Part shown: piece after piece, positions 8,593 through 17,817 of the stretch
How the letters are laid out: every line of letters starts with the position of its first letter
Numbering within the stretch: position 1 is the stretch's first letter
Assembly: GCA_947626545.1 (NCBI GenBank)
Contig: CANQSS010000001.1
Location: 62,001-126,000, forward strand
DNA from: an uncultured Akkermansia sp.
GTDB taxonomy: Bacteria; Verrucomicrobiota; Verrucomicrobiia; Verrucomicrobiales; Akkermansiaceae
DNA length: 64,000 bases
Direction: 5' to 3'
The notes under the pieces: model-generated
What the model saw: only the letters and a program-made list of their open reading frames with translations
The model's database searches: none
What the model was told of the DNA's origin: nothing
Made by a program: the position numbers and the translations under genes

Positions 8593-10608
8593 TTATTTGC
8601 AAAGGCGCTTGGCGTGTGCGACGATATTGGGCACGTTCATGCCAAGTTCGCTGAGCACTTGTTCACCGGGAGCCGAAAATCCGAATTGATCGATGCCGAT
8701 GATGGAACCTTGCGAACCAACGTAGCGGTACCAGAGGTCAGACTTGCCGGCTTCCACCGCCAAGCGACGCGTGCAGGAAGACGGCAAAACGCTTTCCCGG
8801 TAAACCTCGCTCTGCTGATTAAACCTCCACATGGACGGCATGGAAACCACACGCACTCCCTCTCCGAGCTCGGCAGCCGCCTGCAGCGCAAGCAGAACCT
8901 CCGATCCCGCAGCGATGATGATGAGCTGTGGTTTGTCAGTGCCCTCACGCCGGGCCACATAGGCGCCGCGCAGTGTCCCCTCGCGCCGCATTTGCGCGCT
9001 CAACTCCGGCTGAACTGCAGTGAGAGAGGGCACATTTTGGCGGGTCAAGATAAGAGCTGTCGGACCATCCGTGCGCTCCATAGCGCACATCCAAGCGCCG
9101 GCGGCCTCCTCCTCATCTGCCGGGCGCACCACATCCAAGTTCGGGATGATGCGCAGCCCCGTCACGGTCTCCACCGGCTGATGCGTCGGTCCATCCTCGC
9201 CCACGGCGACGGAATCATGCGTGAGCACATAGGTGACGGGCAAGTGAGCCAACGCAGCCACACGTATGGCAGCGCGCATGTAATCCACAAACACGCAGAA
9301 AGTGCCGGCAGACACGCGGAAGAGGCCATCGTAGGCGATGCCATTGCAGATGGCAGCCATGGCATGTTCGCGAATACCGAACCAGAAATTGCGTCCTGCA
9401 TAATTTTGCGCGGAGAAGTCGCCCGCGTCTTTCAGGTAATTTTTGTTGGACGAGAAGAGATCCGCGCTTGTGGAGAGGAAAGCCGGACAGTGCGATGAAA
9501 TAGCGTTTTCGACTTGAGCGGCAGATGTACGAGTGGCCAGCTTGGACCCGCCCTCAAAATGCGGGATCATGGCGTCCGACTTCTCCGCGCTCAACCCGCA
9601 CACCGCCAAATCCATGCCAGATTCCAGCTCCTGCGCCTTCTCCGGGCAGGCCTGTTTCCACGCCGCAAAAAGCTCGTGCCACTCTGCACACGCGGCCACA
9701 CGCTGCGCTTTCAGCTGTGCCATGTACTCACGCACCTCAGCAGACACGTAGTACTGCTGATCCGTCGGCAGGCCCCAATTAGCATGTGCAGCCTCCCATA
9801 TCTTCGCACCACCCTCCCCATGACCCTTGGTGGTTCCCTCAAATCCCGGCACCCCTTTTGCAATAGTCGTGTGGGCGACAATGAGTTTTGGGCGACCATT
9901 ACGTTCCAAACGAGCCGTGCGCAAAGCGTTTTCCACCGCCTGCAAATCATGTCCGTCGACGGTGAAAGTATCCCACCCGTGCGCCGCAAAGCATGCGGCT
10001 ACATCATCCACCTGAGTCCTTTCTACCGGAGCGTCCAGAGTGATGCCGTTGGCGTCGTATATGAGCACGAGGTTATCCAGACGGAGCGTTCCGGCGATGG
10101 CAGCTGCCTCGCGAGAAATTCCCTCCTGCATACATCCATCACCCGCCAAGCAATAAACGGTTTGATCAAAGATTTCATATTCGGGCGTGTTATAGCGGGC
10201 GGCAGCGTGTTTGGCAGAAATAGCAAAGCCTACGGCGTTTGCGATACCCTGCCCCAGCGGTCCGGTGGTACACTCCACCCCCGGGCAGCAACCGAACTCC
10301 GGATGCCCCGGAGTGTGCGAACCCTTTGAACGAAAAGCGCGCACATCCTCCATCGTCACATCATACCCGCTCAGATGCAACCAAGCGTACAAAAACATGG
10401 AGCCATGCCCACCGGAAAGGATAAAGCGGTCGCGGTTCAGCCAGCGAGGTTCATCGGGATTCACCCGCAGCAGCTCTCCATAAAGCACGGCCCCTATTTC
10501 CGCGCACCCAAGCGGCAAACCTATGTGTCCGGATGATTTGTCATATATGGCATCTATTGCCAAGCCTCTGGCTTCATTTGCTGCCCGTTGTAAAATATCC
10601 GCCTTCAT
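8593..10608 (-). CDS. tkt: Transketolase
   Basis: 'GHIGLPLGCAEIGAVLYGELL', 'GPLGQGIANAVGFAI', 'AGDGCMQEGISREAA', 'THDSVAVGEDGPTHQPVE'. Confidence 0.97.
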   Translation of the reverse strand: MKADILQRAANEARGLAIDAIYDKSSGHIGLPLGCAEIGAVLYGELLRVNPDEPRWLNRDRFILSGGHGSMFLYAWLHLSGYDVTMEDVRAFRSKGSHTPGHPEFGCCPGVECTTGPLGQGIANAVGFAISAKHAAARYNTPEYEIFDQTVYCLAGDGCMQEGISREAAAIAGTLRLDNLVLIYDANGITLDAPVERTQVDDVAACFAAHGWDTFTVDGHDLQAVENALRTARLERNGRPKLIVAHTTIAKGVPGFEGTTKGHGEGGAKIWEAAHANWGLPTDQQYYVSAEVREYMAQLKAQRVAACAEWHELFAAWKQACPEKAQELESGMDLAVCGLSAEKSDAMIPHFEGGSKLATRTSAAQVENAISSHCPAFLSTSADLFSSNKNYLKDAGDFSAQNYAGRNFWFGIREHAMAAICNGIAYDGLFRVSAGTFCVFVDYMRAAIRVAALAHLPVTYVLTHDSVAVGEDGPTHQPVETVTGLRIIPNLDVVRPADEEEAAGAWMCAMERTDGPTALILTRQNVPSLTAVQPELSAQMRREGTLRGAYVARREGTDKPQLIIIAAGSEVLLALQAAAELGEGVRVVSMPSMWRFNQQSEVYRESVLPSSCTRRLAVEAGKSDLWYRYVGSQGSIIGIDQFGFSAPGEQVLSELGMNVPNIVAHAKRLCK

Positions 10609-10618
10609 TCGCGCCGTC

Positions 10619-10646
10619 AGTATACCAGATTACCCGGTTTTGTAAA
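10619..10646 (-). promoter_or_regulatory. Sigma70-type promoter for tkt
   Basis: TTTACA-16-TATACT, 10 nt to ATG. Confidence 0.55.
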
Positions 10647-10659
10647 GTAAAACAAACCC

Positions 10660-10899
10660 AGGGCAAACGCATTAGAAAATGCGTTTGCCTATGTACGATT
10701 TACGATTTACGATGTACGATTTATTAATAATGTGCGCGTTGCGCAGATTTTTCGGATCATTAATGTGTGTTGAGATCCCTTTAGAGCCATCATCATAATG
10801 ACCACCGGTTATCACGGTTTTTGATACGTGTGAACAGTGATAGCAGCCAATAAAAGCATTTTTCTTTGTTGATTGACTTCTCCCAAATGCGTTTGCCCT
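10660..10899. mobile_element. ~240-bp MITE-like element with inverted termini AGGGCAAACGCATT / AATGCGTTTGCCCT
   Basis: Left end 10660-10673, right end 10886-10899; internal heptamers and GTGCGCGTTGCGCA; internal homology to 32178-32312. Confidence 0.75.
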
Positions 10900-10910
10900 A
10901 GGGTGTCCCA

Positions 10911-10939
10911 TTGACACGGTGAAAAAAATCGGCTAGAAT
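10911..10939 (+). promoter_or_regulatory. Sigma70-type promoter for fabG
   Basis: TTGACA-17-TAGAAT, 9 nt to ATG. Confidence 0.7.
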
Positions 10940-10948
10940 GGCGGGCGT

Positions 10949-11695
10949 ATGAACAGACTTGCAGGAAAAACGGCTGTGGTGACTGGAGCTGGGCGCGGGA
11001 TAGGGTACGCTATTGCACATCGATTTGCGCAGGAGGGAGCGAAGGTAGCTCTCATATCGCGCAACACGGCGTCATGCGGAGGAGCCGCGGAGCGGATAAA
11101 CGAGGAGATACCCGGGAGCTGCAAGGCCTACCCATGCGATGTGGCTGATGCCGAGGCGGTGGACGCGTGCGTGAAAGCGATATTGGCAGATTTTCCAGCA
11201 GTGGATATCTTGGTAAATAATGCGGGCATCACAAAGGATGGACTGCTCATGCGTATGAAGGAAGAGGACTGGGACGCCGTAGTCTCCACGAATTTGAAGA
11301 GCGCGTTCCTCTTCGTGAAGGCCCTGCAACGCACGCTCATGAAGAGCCCTGCGGGTCGTATCATCAACATGAGTTCCGTCGTTGGCATCTCCGGTAATGC
11401 GGGACAGGCGAATTATGCGGCATCAAAGGCCGGGGTAATCGGGTTCACCAAATCGGTGGCGCAGGAATTAGCCGGGCGCAAAGTGACGAGTAATGCGATA
11501 GCGCCCGGGTTTATTGCAACGGAAATGACGGATGCCATACCGGAGAAAGCGCGGGAGGCTATCTTGTCCCGCATACCCTTGGCTGATATGGGCAAGCCGG
11601 AGGACATCGCCAGCTGCGCACTTTTCCTAGCCTCTGATGAAGCGCGGTACATCACTGGTCAGGTGCTGGTGTGCGATGGCGGCATGTGCATGTAA
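10949..11695 (+). CDS. fabG: 3-oxoacyl-[acyl-carrier-protein] reductase
   Basis: SDR fold: 'VVTGAGRGIGYAIA', 'LVNNAGITKD', 'YAASKAGVIGFTKS'. Confidence 0.95.
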   Translation: MNRLAGKTAVVTGAGRGIGYAIAHRFAQEGAKVALISRNTASCGGAAERINEEIPGSCKAYPCDVADAEAVDACVKAILADFPAVDILVNNAGITKDGLLMRMKEEDWDAVVSTNLKSAFLFVKALQRTLMKSPAGRIINMSSVVGISGNAGQANYAASKAGVIGFTKSVAQELAGRKVTSNAIAPGFIATEMTDAIPEKAREAILSRIPLADMGKPEDIASCALFLASDEARYITGQVLVCDGGMCM

Positions 11696-11707
11696 CTTCC
11701 TCCCCCT

Positions 11708-12196
11708 GTGACAGCAGTACGGAAACCGGTTCAGAAGTTCCTGGGACTCCTGCTGGTGCTGATGGTGACGGACTGCCAGCAGCAGCACGGGGCTCCGCCG
11801 CCGTACCGGGGCTACAAAATGGCGCCCTACACGCTGAAGGGACTGCGTTTCGTGCCCATGAATGTGGAGCAGGCTCTCCGTTACAAGGCGGTGGGCATCG
11901 CCTCGCATTACGAGGCAGATGGCGCTCCCGGGGCTATCGGCCAGCGCCTTTACCGCGACCAATATTACGCTGCACACCGCACCCTGCCCCTGCCATGCTC
12001 GGCTCGCATCACCAACTTGGAGAACGGGAAGAGCTGCATCGTGCGCGTTGCTGACCGCGGGCCCTATATTGCGGGCAGGCTCATCGATGTAAGCACTGCG
12101 GCGGCGCACAAGCTGGATTTCCACAGCAATGGGTTGGCACGTGTGAAAATTGAGGTTCTCTCCGTAGGGGATGGCCCGTACAAACGCACACGCTAA
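11708..12196 (+). CDS. RlpA-like septal ring lytic transglycosylase
   Basis: 'AVGIASHYEADGAPGAIGQRLYRDQYYAAHRTLPLPCSARITNLENGKSCIVRVADRGPY' RlpA/DPBB motif; GTG start. Confidence 0.85.
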   Translation: MTAVRKPVQKFLGLLLVLMVTDCQQQHGAPPPYRGYKMAPYTLKGLRFVPMNVEQALRYKAVGIASHYEADGAPGAIGQRLYRDQYYAAHRTLPLPCSARITNLENGKSCIVRVADRGPYIAGRLIDVSTAAAHKLDFHSNGLARVKIEVLSVGDGPYKRTR

Positions 12197-12199
12197 GCA

Positions 12200-12535
12200 A
12201 GGCAACTGCATTAGAAAATGCGGGGGCCCAGCGGCGCCTATGTACGATTTTCGATGTACGATGTACGATTGCCATATTCGCGCGCGTTGCGCGGGGAGGC
12301 GGGGCGCCTGACGGCGCCTATGTACGAGGTACGATGGACGATGTACGATTTGAGAAATTTGGCGAGTGAAGCTCGCGGAACTGCGAAGCTTGAGCTGAGG
12401 TGGTGGGGAAAATCATGGGAGGTTGTTGGTTCGAAAGGGGCTGGGTTATGCAAAGCTGTGTCACGGGCTGAAATGATTTACGATTTACGATTTGCAGAGC
12501 TTGCGCGCGTTGCGCGGGGAGGTGGAGCAAGCCCT
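12200..12535 (+). repeat. Hairpin-heptamer composite repeats between convergent rlpA-like and tatD genes
   Basis: CTGCATTAGAAAATGC remnant, GGCGCC-TGAC-GGCGCC-TATGTACGAGG at 12303, several heptamer tracts, GCGCGCGTTGCGCGG twice. Confidence 0.9.
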
Positions 12536-13152
12536 CAGTGCGTGCCAATGTCCCCACGCAACATGGTGAGCATGCCTATCGCGCGTGGGAAGGACTCCGG
12601 GGCGTCGTCAGATTCTGCGAACAAACGGTCGGCCGGAATACGTGCGTAGCGCTCTGCCGCCTTGGGGTGTGAAAGCTCGCGCACGCCCACGGAGAAGAGG
12701 GCGCCCAAGGAGAGGAATTCTCGCGCCAGCTCATGGGAGCCGTTCCATGCGTGTAAGAGCACACGCGGCAAGGTTCCGCAGCGATCGCGCTGTCTCAACA
12801 GTTCCAGCAGGCGTGCCCATGCGCCCGCGCCGTGCAACTGAGCCAGGCGATCATGCCGAAAAGCCGCACCCAAATGCACCTGCAGCAGAACCTCCTGCTG
12901 ATTCAGCGAATCGCGGTAGCGCGGGGTGGCATCCAACCCGGTTTCTCCCACCTGTGCTTGAGGAAAACGGCACAGGTATTCATCCAAATCGTAGGCGATC
13001 TGAGTCACGGGCGCTTCTGCTGCATGCCAGGGATGTACGCCGAAACAGGGAATCATGCCCGAAGCCTCAGCTACGCGGTCCCAATCACTGCGCTGCACGG
13101 AGCACAGGAAGCCGCCGTAAGAACCGGGGTGATGGGTGTGGTAATCCATCAT
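12535..13152 (-). CDS. TatD family metal-dependent hydrolase
   Basis: 'MMDYHTHHPG', 'GVHPWHA', 'VGETGLDA', 'FAESDDAPES'. Confidence 0.85.
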   Translation of the reverse strand: MMDYHTHHPGSYGGFLCSVQRSDWDRVAEASGMIPCFGVHPWHAAEAPVTQIAYDLDEYLCRFPQAQVGETGLDATPRYRDSLNQQEVLLQVHLGAAFRHDRLAQLHGAGAWARLLELLRQRDRCGTLPRVLLHAWNGSHELAREFLSLGALFSVGVRELSHPKAAERYARIPADRLFAESDDAPESFPRAIGMLTMLRGDIGTH

Positions 13153-13904
13153 ACCGTGGGTAAATGACCTGCCTGTCTGAAACTGTAGAAGGGTTCCCTC
13201 TCCTCACCCTCGGTACCGATAATGACGTGATCCTCCACAGGGATGAGCAACAGTTGCCCTGCACTGGCCAAGCGTTCTGTAAGCGAGATATCCTCCCGGC
13301 TCGGAGAAGGATTGCCGCTTGGATGATTATGCACCAGCACAATGCGAGCGGCGCTGTGTCGAATGGGGTCGCGAAAAACATCTCGAGGGTGCAGTGTAAC
13401 ACGCGTGAGCGTGCCACAGGCAATGGATGAGCGATGGATGACCTCATTGCGCACATTCAGCGAAAGCACGTAAAAATGCTCTTGCACCTCGTAGCGCAGT
13501 TCGCCTGCCATTAGATTGTACACATCCCGCGGTCCGGAGATCTTACGATTCTCAGGAGCCTCTTGCACGGCACGTTTCCCCAGCTCGAACACTGCAGCCA
13601 GTGTAGCGGCCTTTGCCGGGCCTATTCCCCTCTCCAGCTTCGCGATTTCCGAAGCCTCCAGTCGTCCGAGAGCCGTGAGTGATCCTGCGCTTTTCTTGAG
13701 CTGACGAGCCAGCTCCAGCACATTGCACCCGGGAAGTCCGGTGCGCAGGAATATGGCGATCAGCTCCTCATCCGACAGGGTTTTGCGCCCGTGCGCGATG
13801 AGCTTTTCACGCGGCCTCTCCTCCGCGCTCACGCAGCTATGCAGAGTCTGACTGAGACACTCGTGCGAATCTGCATGGCGTGCTGTCTCCGGGCATTCGG
13901 ACAT
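13149..13904 (-). CDS. radC: RadC/JAB-domain DNA repair protein
   Basis: 'LSDEELIAIFLRTG', 'LVHNHPSGNPSPSREDISLT'. Confidence 0.95.
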   Translation of the reverse strand: MSECPETARHADSHECLSQTLHSCVSAEERPREKLIAHGRKTLSDEELIAIFLRTGLPGCNVLELARQLKKSAGSLTALGRLEASEIAKLERGIGPAKAATLAAVFELGKRAVQEAPENRKISGPRDVYNLMAGELRYEVQEHFYVLSLNVRNEVIHRSSIACGTLTRVTLHPRDVFRDPIRHSAARIVLVHNHPSGNPSPSREDISLTERLASAGQLLLIPVEDHVIIGTEGEEREPFYSFRQAGHLPTV

Positions 13905-13907
13905 TGC

Positions 13908-16124
13908 TCAGCGCAAGTCAACCATATCGCGCAAGATATAAAGGGACTCGCGCAACACGGGATCGAGATTTGAGGGATAATCCAGAGAATCCTCGAGCTC
14001 CGCCTCCGGGTCCTTTGCCTCGCGCATAAAGTTATCCTTATCTTCCTTGGAAGCCAAAGGGAGTTCAGCGCTATCCAAGTCTGTCAGCTTGAGCCGATAA
14101 ATGGTAAGCTTGTTTGCATCCTCCTTACTCATAACCTCGTAGCGTTTCTTACGATCCACATCGCTCTTCTTCTTGAAGTCACGCAACTCGGCAATCTGAG
14201 CCTGACGCTTATCCTTGTTCAGGGAATACGAATTTTCTTTGACAAGGCGGCGGCGGTAGTTGGCATACCAAACATTGTTCTGCAGATCACCATCCTTGGC
14301 CACACGTGCTGCACTCAGCTCGCGCAAGCGCGGCAGGATATCCGCCAAATGGGTGCCAGGCACATAGCTGCCCGCCTGCGCAATCGCGTCATAGGGCATG
14401 GCATGGTCCATCTCCGCCTCACCAATCTGCATGCCGGAGGTCACGGTCGGCAGCTCAATGTCGCTACTCACACCCTTCAGCTGAGTGGAAGCACCGTTGA
14501 TGCGGTAGAATTTCTGCACCGTCACCTTGATGAGGCCACTGCCCTCGCGCGAGGAGAAGAGGGGCATATAATCCGCGAGGCTGCGCGGCACCTGCACCGT
14601 TCCCTTACCGAAAGTGGTTTCATCGCCCACGATGACAGCGCGACCGTAGTCTTTCATAGCACCAGCAAAAATTTCGGAAGCAGAAGCGCTCGCCTTGCTG
14701 ATGAGTACCACCAGCTCACCCGGGAACCGCGGCTTACCGCTCACCGTAAGACGCTCCACCTGCCCGCGCGCATCCTTCACCTGCACGACAGGCCCCGCCC
14801 CAATGAATAGACCTACCATCTTACGCACTTCCTCTAATGAGCCGCCGCCGTTGGAGCGCAAATCAATGACAAGCCCCTGTACGTTTTCGCGCAACATACG
14901 GAGAAGGATATGCCGCACATCAGTGGCACAGTGCACATCGCCGCCGTCTATATCCACGTAGAAAGAAGGGAGGGTCAGGATACCCAAGCGGTAGTTGCGT
15001 TCCTCGCCCTGCGGGCCACGTTCACGCAGATCAACAATGCGTGCGCTCGCCAAAGACTCGGACATAGGAACCTCGTCGCGGACAATGGTGATAATACGTT
15101 CATCTCCGCTTTCGGCACTCTGCACGCGCAAACGCACGGGCACGTCTTTTTTGCCACGGATAAGGTTCACCACCTTATCAATGCTCATAAACAAGATATC
15201 CGTCCAGTTGCCATCGCCATTTGCATCCACTGCCACCACGTGATCGCCGAGCTTGAGCTGGCCATTTTTATCCGCCGGGCCGCCTTTCACGATACCCTCG
15301 ATCTTGGTCGAGCCATCATCATCTTCCCGCAGCTGCGCACCAATACCTACCAAAGAGGCCTTGATCATGTCCTTGAACTGCTTCTCCTCGCGAGCACCCA
15401 TGTAATCGCTATGCGGATCGTACACATGCGCCACGGCGTTAAGCAGCAGACTCACCATATCCTCCTGATCGGCTTCCTGCACTTCCATGCGCACGCGCTT
15501 GAGGCGTGCGAGAATCTTGGCAGCCGGGGAAGGCTCTTTAGCATTGGGATCCGGTTTACCCTTCTCTGCCGCCAAACGGGCGACATTCTCGCGACGGCAC
15601 ACTTCGGTGAGCATCATATCTTCCACTTGGTCACGCCAGACCTGGTCCAACTCAGCCTCATTCTTGGCACGGGGCAACTTACGACGCGTACGCGGCACTG
15701 TACGATCCGAATTAAACGCCGGCGGATTTTTTTCGTACTCGTGCAGGATTTCCTCTGCCTGAGCAATGTGTTTGAGGGCTCGCTGCGAGTACATGCCGTA
15801 CAAGTCCTGCGCAAGCGAGACCGTCTCGCGGTTGAGGAGGTAATCCCCAAAAGAATCACCATACTTCTTATGCAAGGCGTCTACATCTTCCTGTGTAAAA
15901 TACAGATGTTGTGGATCTATAGACTGTAAGTAGCAATCGAGGAACTTGGCGTACAGGGCCGCAGAAAACCGCTCCCGAGAGAAGTGGGAATTTTGCAGCA
16001 CCTCCGAAAACTGCTTTCCTATCATGTTATAGTCCGGCGCCGCATGCCCCACACCGCTGCACGATACCAGCAACGCCATGGCAACCATCCGCAGACCGCG
16101 TACTCTTTTTATAAAGTAGTTCAT
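13908..16124 (-). CDS. Tail-specific carboxy-terminal processing protease (Prc/CtpA, PDZ + S41)
   Basis: 'GIGAQLREDDDGSTKIEGIVKGGPADKNGQLKLGDHVVAVD', 'GLVIDLRSNGGGSLEEV', 'ISKASASASEIFAGAMKDYGRAVIVGDETTFGKGTVQ'. Confidence 0.93.
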   Translation of the reverse strand: MNYFIKRVRGLRMVAMALLVSCSGVGHAAPDYNMIGKQFSEVLQNSHFSRERFSAALYAKFLDCYLQSIDPQHLYFTQEDVDALHKKYGDSFGDYLLNRETVSLAQDLYGMYSQRALKHIAQAEEILHEYEKNPPAFNSDRTVPRTRRKLPRAKNEAELDQVWRDQVEDMMLTEVCRRENVARLAAEKGKPDPNAKEPSPAAKILARLKRVRMEVQEADQEDMVSLLLNAVAHVYDPHSDYMGAREEKQFKDMIKASLVGIGAQLREDDDGSTKIEGIVKGGPADKNGQLKLGDHVVAVDANGDGNWTDILFMSIDKVVNLIRGKKDVPVRLRVQSAESGDERIITIVRDEVPMSESLASARIVDLRERGPQGEERNYRLGILTLPSFYVDIDGGDVHCATDVRHILLRMLRENVQGLVIDLRSNGGGSLEEVRKMVGLFIGAGPVVQVKDARGQVERLTVSGKPRFPGELVVLISKASASASEIFAGAMKDYGRAVIVGDETTFGKGTVQVPRSLADYMPLFSSREGSGLIKVTVQKFYRINGASTQLKGVSSDIELPTVTSGMQIGEAEMDHAMPYDAIAQAGSYVPGTHLADILPRLRELSAARVAKDGDLQNNVWYANYRRRLVKENSYSLNKDKRQAQIAELRDFKKKSDVDRKKRYEVMSKEDANKLTIYRLKLTDLDSAELPLASKEDKDNFMREAKDPEAELEDSLDYPSNLDPVLRESLYILRDMVDLR

Positions 16125-16269
16125 ATACTGACAGCGATTCGTGTCTATGCGCCGCCCGGTTTCGGCAGATGCCGGTTATCCCTTGCAAGCGCTCTCTCAC
16201 ATTATACACCGCCTAGGCTGTCAGTCTATCGAATTTTCTCAATGCTGACAAAACAATTTCGTTGTTCGT

Positions 16270-16437
16270 GTCATAGGCGGACAAGGTCTCCCTATGTACG
16301 ATGGCCGACGTACGATGTACGATTGCAGGGCTTGCGCGCGTTGCGCGGGGCAGCGGTGGCGCCTAGCGGCGCCTATGTGCGAGGTACGATGAACGATTTG
16401 GGAAGTTTGCGCGCTTACGCGCTAGCACTCATGTCGT
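16270..16437 (+). repeat. Hairpin-heptamer composite repeat
   Basis: CTATGTACGATGGCCGACGTACGATGTACGATTGC, GCGCGCGTTGCGCGG, GGCGCC-TAGC-GGCGCC-TATGTGCGAGG. Confidence 0.85.
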
Positions 16438-17817
16438 TCAGTTCGATAGCTTATGCGCACGACCCGGCACCGGTCGAGAGATTCTCACCCCCTCCGGCAT
16501 GTAGTGCATCAACTCTTTCTGCATCTGCCGCTGCGCAGCCTCATCGCCGTGCACCAGCAAGATTTCGCGCGGGTTGAGAGAGCGAGCGTAGTCCAGCAAA
16601 GCCGTGCGAGGCGCATGCCCGGAGAAATCGAAACTTTCGATGCGACAAGCCACCCTGTATGCCTGCCCCACATTCGGGTCTTCACCGAGCCGCACATTGT
16701 CGCCGGGCTTGGCGGCCTTGATACGCGCCGCCGGGCTATCCGGATCACTGTACCCCACAAACAAGATAGCATCAGCCGGATGCGACAACACCTGCGCTGC
16801 CAGCTTATTGGAGAGAGTGTGCGGACTCATCATACCGCTGGACACCAAATAAATGTTGCCCGGGCTCACGCGCAGCGGTCCATCCATTTCTCGCGGCAGG
16901 GGCATTGTATCCACCGATGCGCGCACAAGCAAACCGGGGTGCAAGCGTGGGGTATCGTACGTCATGCGGTCGTACACGCCAGTTACTTTTGCGCCTAAGC
17001 CGCCGCTGTAAATCGGTGCATCCGGGATACGGCCGCTATCACGCATTTTGCCGATTTCGTAGAGCAACTCTTGGGTTTTGCCGAGAGCGAAGACGGGGAT
17101 GAGTACAGCGCCGCCACCCAGCAGCGTTTCTCGTATAGCCTTAGCAAGACGACTTATCTCGCGTTCACGCGTATAGCTCAGCGAGCGCTCTGTGTCGCCA
17201 TGCGTACATTCCATGACGAGCACATCCACCCCCTTCCTTGGAAAAGCGGCACCGGGTATTAAACTCTGATTTTCGAACTGCACATCCCCGGTGTAGAAAA
17301 TACGCATTCCCGACCGCGTTTCGAGCATCACCCCGCAGGAACCGAGGATGTGCCCGGCATCGTAAAGCGTGGCGAGCATATTACCATTGCGCCCCACGCG
17401 GAAACTCTCCTCGTATGGCCGGGACACCCAGTTGTCGGCAGCGTGATCCAGCTCGCCGTGGCTGAAGAAAGGGTACTCCGCCACACCGTCGTAGAGCCTC
17501 TTTGCCGTCATCACATTGACGGAATTGTGCAACATCACGCGACCTATCTCCGCCGTCGCGCGCGTCATAATAACCTCCGCCTGCGGGAACTTGTCTTGCA
17601 AGACCGGCAGCGCCCCGATGTGATCTAGATGCGCATGGGATACGATGACCGCCTGCGGATCTGTTCCCTCCAGCAAATCAAAGCGGGGCTTGGACTCCTC
17701 GCCCACCTTCTTGGGGTGCACACCGGCATCCAGCACCACACTGGTCGCGCCGTCTTGGATGAGGTAGCAATTTGCGCCTATTTCCATGGCGCCCGTCAGG
17801 TTGGTGAAAGTCGTCAT
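16438..17817 (-). CDS. MBL-fold beta-CASP ribonuclease-like protein
   Basis: 'VSHAHLDHIGALP', 'YTGDVQFENQ', 'LVMECTHGDTERSL', 'DFSGHAPRTALLDYARSLNPREILLVHGD'; start at MTTFTNLTG with 4-bp overlap to murG. Confidence 0.9.
   Translation of the reverse strand: MTTFTNLTGAMEIGANCYLIQDGATSVVLDAGVHPKKVGEESKPRFDLLEGTDPQAVIVSHAHLDHIGALPVLQDKFPQAEVIMTRATAEIGRVMLHNSVNVMTAKRLYDGVAEYPFFSHGELDHAADNWVSRPYEESFRVGRNGNMLATLYDAGHILGSCGVMLETRSGMRIFYTGDVQFENQSLIPGAAFPRKGVDVLVMECTHGDTERSLSYTREREISRLAKAIRETLLGGGAVLIPVFALGKTQELLYEIGKMRDSGRIPDAPIYSGGLGAKVTGVYDRMTYDTPRLHPGLLVRASVDTMPLPREMDGPLRVSPGNIYLVSSGMMSPHTLSNKLAAQVLSHPADAILFVGYSDPDSPAARIKAAKPGDNVRLGEDPNVGQAYRVACRIESFDFSGHAPRTALLDYARSLNPREILLVHGDEAAQRQMQKELMHYMPEGVRISRPVPGRAHKLSN

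Noticed and set aside
8329-9498. 389-aa plus-strand ORF
   Set aside because: Antisense to tkt, N-terminus from heptamer repeats (LRFTIYDLRFTIWE).
10660-10899. IS element with its own transposase
   Set aside because: No ORF of transposase size inside; only a non-autonomous element can be supported.
14910-15929. 339-aa plus-strand ORF
   Set aside because: Antisense to the tail-specific protease, which has clear PDZ/S41 motifs.
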